DNA of 64,000 nt from Jiangella alba (GCF_900106035.1 NZ_FNUC01000004.1:1116001-1180000); one strand, 5' to 3'. Counted from the stretch's first letter, positions 51,872 through 60,923 are shown. Translations and numbers: made by a program. The notes: a model not told the origin generated them from the letters alone.

Positions 51872-54154
51872 GTGAACTACGGCCACCGTCTCGAGTTCGG
51901 CACCTTCATCACGCCCACCAACCAGTCGCCGCAGACGCCCGTTCAGCTCGCGCAGCTGAGCGAGCAGCTCGGGTTCGACGTCGTGACGTTCCAGGACCAC
52001 CCGTACCAGCCGGCGTTCCTCGACACGTGGACGCTGCTCACCTGGGTCGCCGCACAGACGTCGCGGGTGCGGCTGTCCGCGAACGTGCACAGCATCCCGC
52101 TGCGCACGCCGGCCGTCCTCGCGCGGGCCGCGGCCAGCCTCGACCTGCTCTCCGACGGACGGGCCGAGCTCGGGCTCGGCGCGGGCGGCTTCTGGGACGC
52201 GATCGAGGCGATGGGCGGACGGCGGCTCGCTCCGGGCGAGGCCGTGCAGGCGCTCAGCGAGGCGATCGACGTCATCCGCGCCCTGTGGGACGTCGACGCG
52301 CGCGGCGGCGCCCGGGTCGGCGGCGAGTTCTACCGGCTCGACGGCGCCAAGCGCGGCCCGGCGCCGAAACATCCGATCCCGCTGTGGATCGGCGCGCTGA
52401 AGCCGCGCATGCTCCGGCTCATCGGCGAGAAGGGCGACGGCTGGCTGCCCAGCCTGCCGTACCTGCAGCCCGGCGACCTGCAGCGCGGCAACGCGATCAT
52501 CGACGAGGCGGCCCGATCGGCCGGACGCGATCCGCGCGAGATCCGCCGGCTGGTCAACCTCGGCGGCCGGTTCGCCTCGTCGCGCGCCGGGTTCCTCCAG
52601 GGCACCAGCCAGGACTGGGTCGACGACCTGCTGCCGCTGGTGGTCGAGGACGGCATCGGCACGTTCATCCTCACCGGCGACGACCCGCGGACCATGCAGC
52701 AGTTCGCCGAGGAGGTCATGCCGGCGCTGCGCGAGGCCGTCGACGACGCGCTGCCGGCCGGCTCGGCCGGGGAGCGGATCCGCCCCGCGGCGGCCATCGC
52801 GGCCCGCCGCGACGGCATCGACTACGACGGCGTGCCGGAGGCCCTGCGCGACACCGCCGTCGAGCCCGGCGACCCCGGCTACCGGACGGCACGCGGCGGC
52901 TACCTGCGCGGCGGCGCGCCCGGCCTGGTGCTGCGCCCGTCCACGACGGACGAGGTGGTCGAGGCGCTGGCGTACGCGCGGCGCCACCCCGACCTCCCGC
53001 TCGGCGTTCGCAGCGGCGGCCACGGCATCAGCGGACGGTCGACGAACGACGGCGGACTGGTCATCGACGTCGGCGGACTGAACGGGATCGAGGTGCTGGA
53101 CGCTTCACAGCGGCTGGTGCGGGTCGGCGCCGGCGCACGGTGGGCCGACGTGTCGGCGGCGCTGGCTCCGCACGGGTGGGCGTTGTCGTCCGGCGACTAC
53201 GGCGGGGTCGGGGTGGGCGGGCTGGCGACGGCCGGGGGGATCGGGTACCTGTCGCGGTCGCACGGGCTGACCATCGACCACCTGCGGGCGGCCGAGGTCG
53301 TGCTGGCCGACGGGTCCGTCGTCCGGGCCAGCGAGACGGAGCACCCGGACCTGTTCTGGGCGGTCCGCGGCGCCGGCGGCAACGTCGGCATCGTCACGTC
53401 CTTCGACTTCGTCGCCGACGAGGTGGGCGACGTCGGCTGGGGCTTCCTCACCCAGGTGCCCGAGGACGTCACCGACTACCTCGTCCGCTGGGGGTCCGTC
53501 GTCGAGAACGCGCCCCGCGACCTCACCAGCTTCCTCGTCATGGGCCCGCCGCGGAACGGCCAGCCGGCGGTGGCGCAGAGCCGCAGCGTCGTCGAGTCCG
53601 ACGACCCCGACGTCGTGATCGCGCGGCTGCAGGAGATCGCGTCGATCGCGCCGCTCTACGACCAGGAGGTGACGATCACCCCGTACGCCGGCATCATGCA
53701 GAACGTCGCCGCCACCGCCCACGTCGCGACCGGCGAGCCGGTGGCCCACAGCGGCCTCGTCGAACACGTCACGCCCGAATTCGCGGCGGCGGCCGCCGCG
53801 GCGCTGACCAGCGGTGCGATCTACTTCTTCCAGCTCCGCGCCGTCGGCGGCGCCGTCTCCGACGTCCCGGCCGACGCGACGGCGTACGCGCACCGGTCGG
53901 CGAACTTCTCGGTGACGGCGATGGGCGCCAACGCCCGGCGGCTGGACGAGGCGTGGGCGACGCTGCGGCCGTTCTTCTCCGGCATGTACCTCAGCTTCGA
54001 GACCGACCAGAGCCCCGAGGCGCTGGCCGCGGCCTTCCCGCCGGCCACGATGCAGCGGCTGCGCGAGGTCAAGGACCGCTACGACCCCGCCAACGTGTTC
54101 CGCCACAACTTCAACGTCGCGCCCAGCGCCACCCCGGCGGCCGTGACGAGCTGA
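51872..54154 (+). CDS. Fusion of LLM-class flavin oxidoreductase and berberine-bridge-type FAD oxidase
   Basis: 760 residues. The first ~290 are luciferase-like monooxygenase (FGTFITPTNQSPQ; GLGAGGFWDAIEAMGG). The rest is an FAD oxidase: PCMH domain with the flavin-binding VRSGGHGISGRS (His for covalent attachment; no nearby CxxxC second link), and a C-terminal BBE motif (YDPANVFRHNFNV). The GTG start is directly behind the HxlR-type palindrome. The substrate is unknown; joint oxidation/oxygenation of an aromatic or glycosidic compound is an inference. Confidence 0.88.
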   Translation: MNYGHRLEFGTFITPTNQSPQTPVQLAQLSEQLGFDVVTFQDHPYQPAFLDTWTLLTWVAAQTSRVRLSANVHSIPLRTPAVLARAAASLDLLSDGRAELGLGAGGFWDAIEAMGGRRLAPGEAVQALSEAIDVIRALWDVDARGGARVGGEFYRLDGAKRGPAPKHPIPLWIGALKPRMLRLIGEKGDGWLPSLPYLQPGDLQRGNAIIDEAARSAGRDPREIRRLVNLGGRFASSRAGFLQGTSQDWVDDLLPLVVEDGIGTFILTGDDPRTMQQFAEEVMPALREAVDDALPAGSAGERIRPAAAIAARRDGIDYDGVPEALRDTAVEPGDPGYRTARGGYLRGGAPGLVLRPSTTDEVVEALAYARRHPDLPLGVRSGGHGISGRSTNDGGLVIDVGGLNGIEVLDASQRLVRVGAGARWADVSAALAPHGWALSSGDYGGVGVGGLATAGGIGYLSRSHGLTIDHLRAAEVVLADGSVVRASETEHPDLFWAVRGAGGNVGIVTSFDFVADEVGDVGWGFLTQVPEDVTDYLVRWGSVVENAPRDLTSFLVMGPPRNGQPAVAQSRSVVESDDPDVVIARLQEIASIAPLYDQEVTITPYAGIMQNVAATAHVATGEPVAHSGLVEHVTPEFAAAAAAALTSGAIYFFQLRAVGGAVSDVPADATAYAHRSANFSVTAMGANARRLDEAWATLRPFFSGMYLSFETDQSPEALAAAFPPATMQRLREVKDRYDPANVFRHNFNVAPSATPAAVTS

Positions 54155-54157
54155 CCG

Positions 54158-55030
54158 TCAGGGCCGGTGCGCCCACAGGAAGTCGACGTAGCCGGGTGGG
54201 ACGGCGGCGCCGGTCGCGAGCATCCAGTGCACGCGGCTGGCGCCGACCAGCGCGAGCGTCGCCCGGCAGCCCGCCTCGACGTCGTCGCGCGAGACGAGCC
54301 CGCCGGCGCCGGCCAGGTAGTCGTCCAGCAGGGCGGTCCGCGCGCCCAGCATGAGGTGCGCGAGGTCGGCCCCGACCGGCGCTGCGCCCAGCGTGCCCCA
54401 GTCCAGCGCGACGGTGTCCGGCCCGTCCGCGCGCAGATTGTCCGGATGCACGTCGCCGTGGGAGAGCACGTGCGGCAGCGCGGCCAGCCGCGACAGCAGT
54501 TCGTCGCGGCGCGACCACAGCCGCCGCGCCCGCTCGTCCGCGTCGACGGCGGACCAGTCGAGCTCGGAGACCGCGACGCGCTGCGCCAACTGGTGACCGC
54601 CCAACCACGGCACGTCCGGCAGCACGGCGCCGGCCTGCCACGCGCCCAGCTGCAGCGCCGCCGTCCGCACGTCGGCCGGCGTGGATCCCACGTCCTCCAG
54701 GTACACCGTCTCGTCGACGACGCCGTGGCAGCGCGGCGCCCGCAGCCCCGGCCCGTCCGGCAGCAGGCCCGACGCGTACGCCAGCGGCTCGCGCCGCCAG
54801 TACGCCCAGTGCCGCGGGTCGGTCGCGCCGTGCCGATGCCGCCCCGACGTCAGGGGACGGAACTCCTTGCGGATCGCCGTCGCCGTACCGCCGCCGCGCA
54901 ACCGCACCGTCACCCGCGTCAACCCGGCGGTCGCCGCGCCGGTGCCCTCGCGCAGCGGCGTCTCCTCCGCCTCCGTCACGTCGGCGGGTGGGCGGCCGGT
55001 GAGGCTCAGCAGGACGGAATCGGGCAGCAC
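54158..55030 (-). CDS. Aminoglycoside phosphotransferase-like (APH/choline kinase fold) protein
   Basis: 290 residues with the kinase core HVLSHGDVHPDNLRA (catalytic Asp) and DTVALDWGTLG (metal ligand). The N-lobe is short. Natural substrate unknown; the fold covers small-molecule kinases as well as resistance enzymes, and nothing nearby points to resistance. Convergent with the LLM/BBE gene, 4 bases between stops. Confidence 0.82.
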   Translation of the reverse strand: MLPDSVLLSLTGRPPADVTEAEETPLREGTGAATAGLTRVTVRLRGGGTATAIRKEFRPLTSGRHRHGATDPRHWAYWRREPLAYASGLLPDGPGLRAPRCHGVVDETVYLEDVGSTPADVRTAALQLGAWQAGAVLPDVPWLGGHQLAQRVAVSELDWSAVDADERARRLWSRRDELLSRLAALPHVLSHGDVHPDNLRADGPDTVALDWGTLGAAPVGADLAHLMLGARTALLDDYLAGAGGLVSRDDVEAGCRATLALVGASRVHWMLATGAAVPPGYVDFLWAHRP

Positions 55031-55095
55031 CGGGACACGATAGACCAGTAGTCGTTACTGACGCCCGGTGCATTGTCGCCGGTTATTCTGCGGAC

Positions 55096-55302
55096 ATGTC
55101 CCAGGCTCCTGGCCAGCTGCGCTATCGGGGGCGCTGCGTTGACTGCGCCTGGATCGGCCGCCAGTTCGTCCGCTACACCACGGCCGACGCGGCGGCGCGC
55201 GATCACGCGGGCGCCCACCAGCACACCACGTTCGTCGCCGACCAGTACGAGATGCGCATCGTCGGCTCGACCATCAGGCCGACGCGCACCCGTCTGGCCT
55301 AG
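55096..55302 (+). CDS. Small zinc-finger-like protein
   Basis: 68 residues. CVDCAW near the N-terminus and HAGAHQH near the middle could bind one zinc. The ATG at 55096 follows a short gap from the divergent kinase gene. No family is recognised. Confidence 0.6.
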   Translation: MSQAPGQLRYRGRCVDCAWIGRQFVRYTTADAAARDHAGAHQHTTFVADQYEMRIVGSTIRPTRTRLA

Positions 55303-55492
55303 CCGATGACCTCGCATGGCGCCCCCGTACCGGGGTACTGAAACGGGGGACAGACCCCGGTGCGGGGACTTGGCCACCTCGGTGCGGGGGCTGGGCGTGA
55401 GGTGACCCGAGACCAGCCATACCCTCGAAGCTGATCATCGAACAGGGCCGAAGGTCCGTGGCTCGCCGCACGTGGCCGTCGTCGCCGTTGGC
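55303..55492. other. Gap before the mobile element
   Basis: No gene. Repeated CCGGGGTAC/CGGTGCGGGG-like stretches occur at 55325-55390; otherwise nothing is seen. Confidence 0.5.
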
Positions 55493-55540
55493 TGGTGGAG
55501 ACGAGGGGAATCGAACCCCTAACCCCCGCCTTGCAAAGGT
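55493..55540 (-). mobile_element. Element attachment core: 3' half of tRNA-Ala(TGC)
   Basis: The minus strand has a full T arm (AGGGG TTCGATT CCCCT), a 3' acceptor strand (CGTCTCC A CCA) and an anticodon loop TTTGCAA with 3' stem GGCGG. The matching 5' acceptor, D arm and 5' anticodon stem are missing: the sequence right of the loop (GCACC instead of CCGCC) is unrelated. The 3' half from anticodon to CCA is the classic attB core of actinomycete integrative elements. The intact tRNA should lie at the other end, beyond 64000. Confidence 0.82.
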
Positions 55541-56625
55541 GCGTCGCCAGCCTAGCCCCGACCTGTGGGTATTCCTGGTCCTGGTCGTTGCGCTCGCCCT
55601 GACCGTGATTGACCGACTCCGCGCCTCGGTTCCCGCCGAGTGTGGCACGTTCATGGCACGCCGCTGCCCCTCCCTCACTCCGCCCCGTCCTCCTCATAAC
55701 TGCCGCCTCAAGGCCGGAGCGGAGCGTGTCAAGGGTGGCGCTTGCGCCATCGCGTGCGACGGCCGAAGGCCGCCCTTGACTCGTGGAGTGGAGGCCGGAC
55801 AATCGCGGCATGAGGGGGATGGGACCGGACCGCCCAGCTCGTCCGGTGGCGGCGAAATCGGCCCCCTGGTGCGCCACGATCTGGTGCCTAGGGTCAAGGT
55901 AGGCCCCCACGGGCGTGATGAAGAGGCCACACGCTCCGGGGGACTTGGGAGCGCAGGCCGGGGCTTACGCCTCGTGGAACTCCCGAGCCAGCGGCGGCCT
56001 GGCGCGTCGGCTCCCCACGCGCCGCGCTTCGTGGGGGCGTGACCGCGTCCTCGCGACATGAGGGCGCCGGACGAGGACCGCCCAGCTCGACGGGGCATCG
56101 GTTCGGCTCAGCGGTGCTGTCCGGCTCGATATCGTCTCGTGGTCGACGGCGGCGAGCTGGTGAGTAGCGCCTAATCCTGGACAGTGGCCGGCGGGCTGCT
56201 GTTGGATCACCAGGCCGGTGACAGGTGAGACACGTTCTCACTTCGTCACCGGCCTGTCTGCGTGCTGGCCGCCCGGCCCGGTCGCCCGGAACGGCCGAAG
56301 GCCGCACGCCCGGCGTGCCGGGCGGGCGGCTGCGGTGCGCGAAGCGCGCCGCCTTGACGGAGTAAAGAAAGTTCTCACCACGCATCAGCGTCACCGGGCC
56401 GGGGCGGGGTGAGGTGGTGATAATTGCGCCGCTCGCGGCCTACTGACGGGAGCTGGGGCTGTCGGCTCTGGCTGGCTGGGCGGTTGTCAACGGGTCGAGG
56501 TCGGACGGATGTCAACTGGGCCGAACCGGTGCGCCACGCTCGGATCTGTGCCGCCCCAACCGGCCCCGAGTGGCGTCGACTGGCCTGGCCTGCCCGCCCC
56601 AGGTGCTCCAGGATCGGCATGCCGA
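55541..56625. mobile_element. Non-coding left arm of the integrative element
   Basis: About 1.1 kb without a supported gene. It holds an inverted repeat GTCAAGGGTGGC/GCCGCCCTTGAC (55728-55739, 55769-55780), a second near-perfect one CAGGCCGGTGAC/GTCACCGGCCTG (56211-56222, 56245-56256) with inner GGTGAGA/TCTCAC arms, and a diverged direct repeat with GGACCGCCCAGCTCG at 55827 and 56075. Such regions can hold attP arms, transfer (clt) or replication signals. Confidence 0.6.
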
Positions 56626-57117
56626 CTAGTGGAAGGACCAGCCTTCATTCTTGATGATGTCGATAAATCGCCCGTGCTTAACACTCCGCTGTGTGCAGAC
56701 ATAGGGAATTTTCGGCGTCCCCGGACCGCCATTCTTCTCACCGGAAATGACCATACACCTGTGCACTTCGGCAACCGCGATCACGAATGGGTCGGCGGCG
56801 TTCTTCCTGCCCTGTGTAACCCAACTCGGAAATTGCTGCACAATCGCCCCAGAAATTGCAGCGATAGCCGCATCGGTAGTTTTTACACAACTTGCGCGGG
56901 CAGCACTGGAATCGCTGCACCACTCCTTAACCGGGGCGTCCGTAGAAATCGCCTCGTTCCAGGCCTCTTCTGACATAAGCAAGCGCCCCTCTGCTATAAG
57001 TGCGTCGACTTGCTCCCATAGGCCAGGAAAATTTGCGGGTGGGTAGTATCGTTCAATTCCGTCAACAAGGCCGCTGGTATCAAGGGAGTAGATAACAGGG
57101 TTCGGAGCCGCCGTCAT
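56626..57117 (-). CDS. DUF4411 PIN-like protein (putative toxin)
   Basis: 163 residues. The start YSLDTSGLVDGIERYYPP and the centre DPFVIAVAEV match DUF4411, a PIN-like (RNase) family; Asp residues in SLDTS and ADPF are the likely metal ligands. ATG 57117 overlaps the upstream ImmA/IrrE gene stop (ATGA). GC is visibly lower than in the chromosome around it. This pairing is a common toxin-antitoxin or defence-like cassette in mobile DNA. Confidence 0.82.
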   Translation of the reverse strand: MTAAPNPVIYSLDTSGLVDGIERYYPPANFPGLWEQVDALIAEGRLLMSEEAWNEAISTDAPVKEWCSDSSAARASCVKTTDAAIAAISGAIVQQFPSWVTQGRKNAADPFVIAVAEVHRCMVISGEKNGGPGTPKIPYVCTQRSVKHGRFIDIIKNEGWSFH

Positions 57118-58292
57118 GACAGGTCCTCCCCAACGACGCTCGCCAGCTTGGGAACCTTGTCGTATGTAACTTCTAGGAGTTGAGCTAGGTCCCGCGAGCT
57201 TAGCAAGTCGTCGTTGTAGGCCTCAAGAACCTGATGGACGAAACGCCGACCGAGATCACGCGCCTTAAGCTGATAAAAGATGGGCGAGTCTTTCCCCGCG
57301 CGCTCTACCTTCTCCTGGACCTTATATGCCCGATACGCCGCCTCGAACTCCGGCTTGAGTCTCCTGTAGTCCTCCCAGCTCGCGCGTCCGAGGTCAATCA
57401 TCCTCACGACGGCAGCCTCGCCACTGGCGCCAAAATCGTTACCTAGGGCGCGGGCGATATCGATGGTCAGCGCCGAACCTCGAAGACCGCCTAGGACACT
57501 AAGGAAAGTCGGGCGAGGCATAAGGACTGATGCGGCCACGCGGTCACACGCGCGCTCCACTTCCGCGTCGCCTTCCTGCTGCAGGTCGCAAAGTCCGCTG
57601 GAACGGAAACCGACGTGCGCGAGTTCATGTAGGAGCGTGAATGCCTTACCTCTCGGCGAGTCAGCCCCGTTTAGCGCGACAACTGGGCACGCCCCATCAG
57701 CGAGTGAAAATCCCCGCATCACTTTTGTGTCGACCCGCTGGACCTGGATGATCGTCACATTCAGGCTCTCGGCACGTCTGATCAATTGTCGGAGGAAGTC
57801 CTGTGCGCGCAGCACGACCGCCTTCGGGATGTGATCAATACCGAGGGCAGTCCGGAGTGCGACGGCTGAGGTGTCCGGGTCCGCGCTCGGTGACAGGGTG
57901 AAGTCAGCCACGGTTCGCTCTGGCGGCAGTTCGAGTTCGTCGGCGATCTCGCGCAGGGCGGCCCTCTGGCGGTGCGCTCGCATGATCGCCTTTTGAAGCG
58001 CTGAGGGCGCAACTTCGGTGCGAGTTTCGGAACTTCTAAAGTCTGGCAGGGTCGGCAACTGCTCATCGGCTACCGGCTCACTCATGAACAGCGCGGCAAG
58101 CGGCCGGTGATAGGTCTCCGCCATCGTGCGCAGTTGGTTGATGGTGGGGTCGGCATCACCACGTTCCCAACTGGCGACCCGGTCGGGCCTTACGTTGATC
58201 CTCGCGGCGGCGGTCGCCAGGTCGAGACCGGCCGTCTCACGCGCCCACGCGAGTACACGAGGGTTCACCGCTATCCGCTGCACGGCAGCCAC
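57114..58292 (-). CDS. XRE-helix-turn-helix plus ImmA/IrrE metallopeptidase (putative antitoxin)
   Basis: 392 residues. The N-terminal helix-turn-helix (LATAAARINVRPDRVASWER; about 25-45) is followed by an ImmA/IrrE (DUF955) domain with zinc motif LLHELAHVG (HELAH at about 224) and a downstream acidic ligand region. It likely represses its own promoter and neutralises the DUF4411 product. The GTG 58292 is the first usable start. Lower GC than the flanks suggests recent transfer. Confidence 0.88.
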   Translation of the reverse strand: MAAVQRIAVNPRVLAWARETAGLDLATAAARINVRPDRVASWERGDADPTINQLRTMAETYHRPLAALFMSEPVADEQLPTLPDFRSSETRTEVAPSALQKAIMRAHRQRAALREIADELELPPERTVADFTLSPSADPDTSAVALRTALGIDHIPKAVVLRAQDFLRQLIRRAESLNVTIIQVQRVDTKVMRGFSLADGACPVVALNGADSPRGKAFTLLHELAHVGFRSSGLCDLQQEGDAEVERACDRVAASVLMPRPTFLSVLGGLRGSALTIDIARALGNDFGASGEAAVVRMIDLGRASWEDYRRLKPEFEAAYRAYKVQEKVERAGKDSPIFYQLKARDLGRRFVHQVLEAYNDDLLSSRDLAQLLEVTYDKVPKLASVVGEDLS

Positions 58293-58420
58293 GGCACCTC
58301 CCTCAACGTGGGCTAGACCCGGTAGCCCAGATCCTAATCTTATCCGAGGAGCGTCGCCCTGTTCGACGCGCTCGACGGCTTCACTTGCGTTTATCGAACA
58401 GGAGTTCGATACTGAATTCT

Positions 58421-58798
58421 ATGGCGCGAGTACGCAGATCTGACCCTGACAAGATCCTGGCCGCGCAGCTCGACGCGACAGCTCGACGCGCCGCGTTCGA
58501 CGGGGCCACACCGGATGCCGCCGCATCGGAGTTGCGTGCGCTCGCTGATGGCCGCGTCGACATCCTCATGCGAGCGGCCGGGCATATGGCGGGCGTGTGG
58601 TCGGTGAAAGCTCGCTATGACGGCGGTGTCGCGTTGATCGCTGCGGGCTTCCTGGTCCGCGCAATGGGCACCGAGACGGACGATCTGAACCTCGCTCACT
58701 GGGTCGACGAGGGTCGGTTCGCAGCGCGCCGGACGGTGCGTGACGCTGCCGCGCTGGCCTCCTTCCAGCGCGCGCAACGGCGGAGCTCTGGGCGCTAG
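58421..58798 (+). CDS. Hypothetical protein of the mobile element
   Basis: 125 residues; no domain recognised. The N-terminus is basic (ARVRRSDPDK) and the rest is mostly alpha-helical with Ala and Arg. ATG 58421 has AGGAG about 17 bases upstream, too far to be decisive. It converges with the HAD gene, the last four bases of each overlapping. Confidence 0.6.
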   Translation: MARVRRSDPDKILAAQLDATARRAAFDGATPDAAASELRALADGRVDILMRAAGHMAGVWSVKARYDGGVALIAAGFLVRAMGTETDDLNLAHWVDEGRFAARRTVRDAAALASFQRAQRRSSGR

Positions 58799-59529
58799 TT
58801 GTCCTCCACCGAACCGGGAAGATATGGCGTCCCCCTCGCCTCCCGGACGACCGTCGCCAAGGTCGTCATTGAGTCGATCACGACCGCAGCTCCGGCCGCA
58901 ACAAGCTGTTCGCCCTTGCCTGACTTGTTGGCATAGCCCACCGCGTAAGCGCCAGCGCGCTTCGCCGCCACGGCATCGGTACCGGAGTCGCCTACTAGGG
59001 CACACGTTCGGATGGACACATCAAGCGTCGCAGCGGCCTCGATCAGGTAGTGAGGGCTCGGCTTCATCAGGCTCGGCTCAGGGGTTCGCCGCGCCGCGAT
59101 GTAGTCCACCCGTCCCGTCAGTCCGTGCAGCCTCAAGTACGTAGCGACCGCTGCGGCGGCGTTGTTGCTGACCACCGCCAGGCGTCGCCCTCGTTCGTGT
59201 GCAGCGTCGATCACATCCACTGCGCCTGGGGTTGGCGTTGCGGTCTCGACCGCCCGCAGCTCGGCGGCGACGAGAGCGTCATGGATCGCTGCGACAACCG
59301 CCGGTCCGCCGTTCGTGCTGTAGCGGTAGATCGATAGCGGATCGTCGTCGTCTTCCAGCTCGGCGGTTACGGGCACGCCAAGGCGCCGAAGAGTGTTCCG
59401 CAGTTGCTCGGCGATTCCGGGAGCTGGGAGGCCGGCGAAGACACTGCATACCGGGCCGTCGAAGTCGAGCATGAGAACGCTCGTTCGCGAGATGAGCTCG
59501 GCAAGTGCTCGTTGCGGCTCCGCGATCAC
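58795..59529 (-). CDS. HAD-family hydrolase
   Basis: 244 residues with HAD motifs I LDFDGPVC (nucleophile Asp), II VVSNN, III Lys in LMKPSPHY and IV GDSGTDAVAAKRAG. Phosphatase acting on a small molecule or sugar phosphate is likely. The GTG start overlaps the GntR stop (GTGA). HAD/GntR pairs recur in actinomycete integrative elements, where the HAD protein may modulate the regulator's signal (inference). Confidence 0.85.
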   Translation of the reverse strand: MIAEPQRALAELISRTSVLMLDFDGPVCSVFAGLPAPGIAEQLRNTLRRLGVPVTAELEDDDDPLSIYRYSTNGGPAVVAAIHDALVAAELRAVETATPTPGAVDVIDAAHERGRRLAVVSNNAAAAVATYLRLHGLTGRVDYIAARRTPEPSLMKPSPHYLIEAAATLDVSIRTCALVGDSGTDAVAAKRAGAYAVGYANKSGKGEQLVAAGAAVVIDSMTTLATVVREARGTPYLPGSVEDN

Positions 59530-60368
59530 GACGCGGGCTCGATGCCGACCGTGGTCCAGATGCTCTCGAACCAACGTCGGGCTTGCTCGACGTACTGCGA
59601 TCCGGTGGATTCATCGTCATCGGTGAGTGCGTGGTGGAACAGGACCGTGTCCTTGCCGCCGAGATCGTAGATCGCCGTCGTCTCGTCACCGATAGCGAGC
59701 TGGTGTTCATAGACGGGATAGAACCCGAAGAACACCTGCGCATCGTTGATGATGTAAAGCTTGAATGGCGGCGGCGTGCCGTGCACTCTGACCTCGACAC
59801 TCGCCTTCTTGACCAAGCCCAGCTCGGCCAGCTCGTGCACCGAATGCGCAAGCGAGCGAACGTGCCGGTCGGTAATCTCGGCCATGCGCTCTCGAATCGG
59901 CGCGAAGTCCCCCGGTTCGCCCACGCGGCGCGGCAGCGTCCACGGCAAGGTCGTGTCGGGCACCAAGAGACGGATCGCCACATTCTGCGGAGTCAGCCGA
60001 CCACTGCGGATCTTGTCCAGCGGCTCTTGCATCGCGCCGTGCAGCGTCTCGCCGCTGAACCCCGCGAAGTCGACCCGCACCGCGTCGGCCTCAAATGCCT
60101 GTTCAAGGTGTGGGCGCAGCCCGACGGGCTTCTCCGTGCGCTCACGCACGAAGACGCCACTTCCCTGTCGCGACACGATCAGGCTCTCGTCCCGCAGGAT
60201 GTCGAGCGCGTTCTGGACGGTCTGTCGCGCCACACCGTAGGTCTCAGCGAGCTTGCTCCCAGATGGCAGCTTCTCCCCCGGCCCGTACTTACGAGTCAGG
60301 ATCGCCGCACGCAGGGCGTTTGCCACCTGGATATACGGCGGCCGCGAGTCATCCGGATCGAGTGCCAT
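59526..60368 (-). CDS. GntR-family regulator, KorSA-like
   Basis: 280 residues. The winged helix (KLAETYGVARQTVQNALDIL) is of the GntR type, followed by an UTRA-like sensor domain. In pSAM2-like elements KorSA of this family represses the transfer and excision operons. It is divergent from the conjugation operon across a 120-base gap with a strong promoter, the expected site of action. Confidence 0.85.
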   Translation of the reverse strand: MALDPDDSRPPYIQVANALRAAILTRKYGPGEKLPSGSKLAETYGVARQTVQNALDILRDESLIVSRQGSGVFVRERTEKPVGLRPHLEQAFEADAVRVDFAGFSGETLHGAMQEPLDKIRSGRLTPQNVAIRLLVPDTTLPWTLPRRVGEPGDFAPIRERMAEITDRHVRSLAHSVHELAELGLVKKASVEVRVHGTPPPFKLYIINDAQVFFGFYPVYEHQLAIGDETTAIYDLGGKDTVLFHHALTDDDESTGSQYVEQARRWFESIWTTVGIEPAS

Positions 60369-60410
60369 AGCTCAAGAATACGGCCAAGCCAGCCAACCTA
60401 GACAACTTCC

Positions 60411-60439
60411 TTGACTTGCCTAACCTGCCTAGCTAGCCT
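60411..60439 (+). promoter_or_regulatory. Promoter of the element's transfer operon
   Basis: -35 TTGACT (60411-60416) and -10 TAGCCT (60434-60439), 17 bases apart. Overlapping CCTAACC/GCCTAGCTAGCC repeats are likely GntR/KorSA operator sites. Confidence 0.7.
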
Positions 60440-60488
60440 GGACATGTGACGCCGCGTATGGCGGAGTCCGGCATCCAAGGAGGCAGTG

Positions 60489-60923
60489 ATGGCACTGCAG
60501 GGACGTATCCCGGTCACCCACGACATGGTCTTCCCGCATGGCGCGATGGTGCGTGGTGAGGTCACCCAGGTCGACGACTTCGACCAGTCCACGAAGGACA
60601 ACCGGGTCCAGGAGATCGACAAGGTCACCAAGCTGCGCGTATGGCAGGTCCGGGTCGACGACCTCGACGGCGAGGCCCGCAAGGGTCAGGAGACGATCAC
60701 GGTCAAGATCCTGGCCGATGTGTGCCCCTCGCTGCCCGACCCGATCTCGGACAAGATCCCGTACCGGCCGGTCGAGTTCACCGGCATGACGGTCACGCCG
60801 TACGTGGACGACAGCCGTGGTCGGCCCCGGATCGCGTACAGCTTCCGCGCGACTGGCGTCCAGGCTCCGGGCAGCTCCCAGAGCGGCCGCCGCGAGAAGT
60901 CGTCCGACCAGCAGGCCGCGTGA
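60489..60923 (+). CDS. Conserved integrative-element protein, unknown function
   Basis: 144 residues, beta-rich with the motif DFDQSTKDNRVQEIDKVTKL and a basic Ser/Gln tail. It is the first gene of the transfer operon, with AAGGAGG five bases before ATG 60489 (an in-frame GTG at 60486 is less well placed). Similar small proteins open the transfer operons of actinomycete elements, but no activity is known. Confidence 0.8.
   Translation: MALQGRIPVTHDMVFPHGAMVRGEVTQVDDFDQSTKDNRVQEIDKVTKLRVWQVRVDDLDGEARKGQETITVKILADVCPSLPDPISDKIPYRPVEFTGMTVTPYVDDSRGRPRIAYSFRATGVQAPGSSQSGRREKSSDQQAA

Noticed and set aside
54158-55030. Antibiotic resistance gene (aminoglycoside phosphotransferase)
   Set aside because: Only the general kinase fold motifs are present; no close resemblance to a known resistance enzyme can be claimed.
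55458-56412. Several open frames in the left arm of the element
   Set aside because: Mutually overlapping on both strands, no supported starts, and the segment is dominated by inverted repeats.
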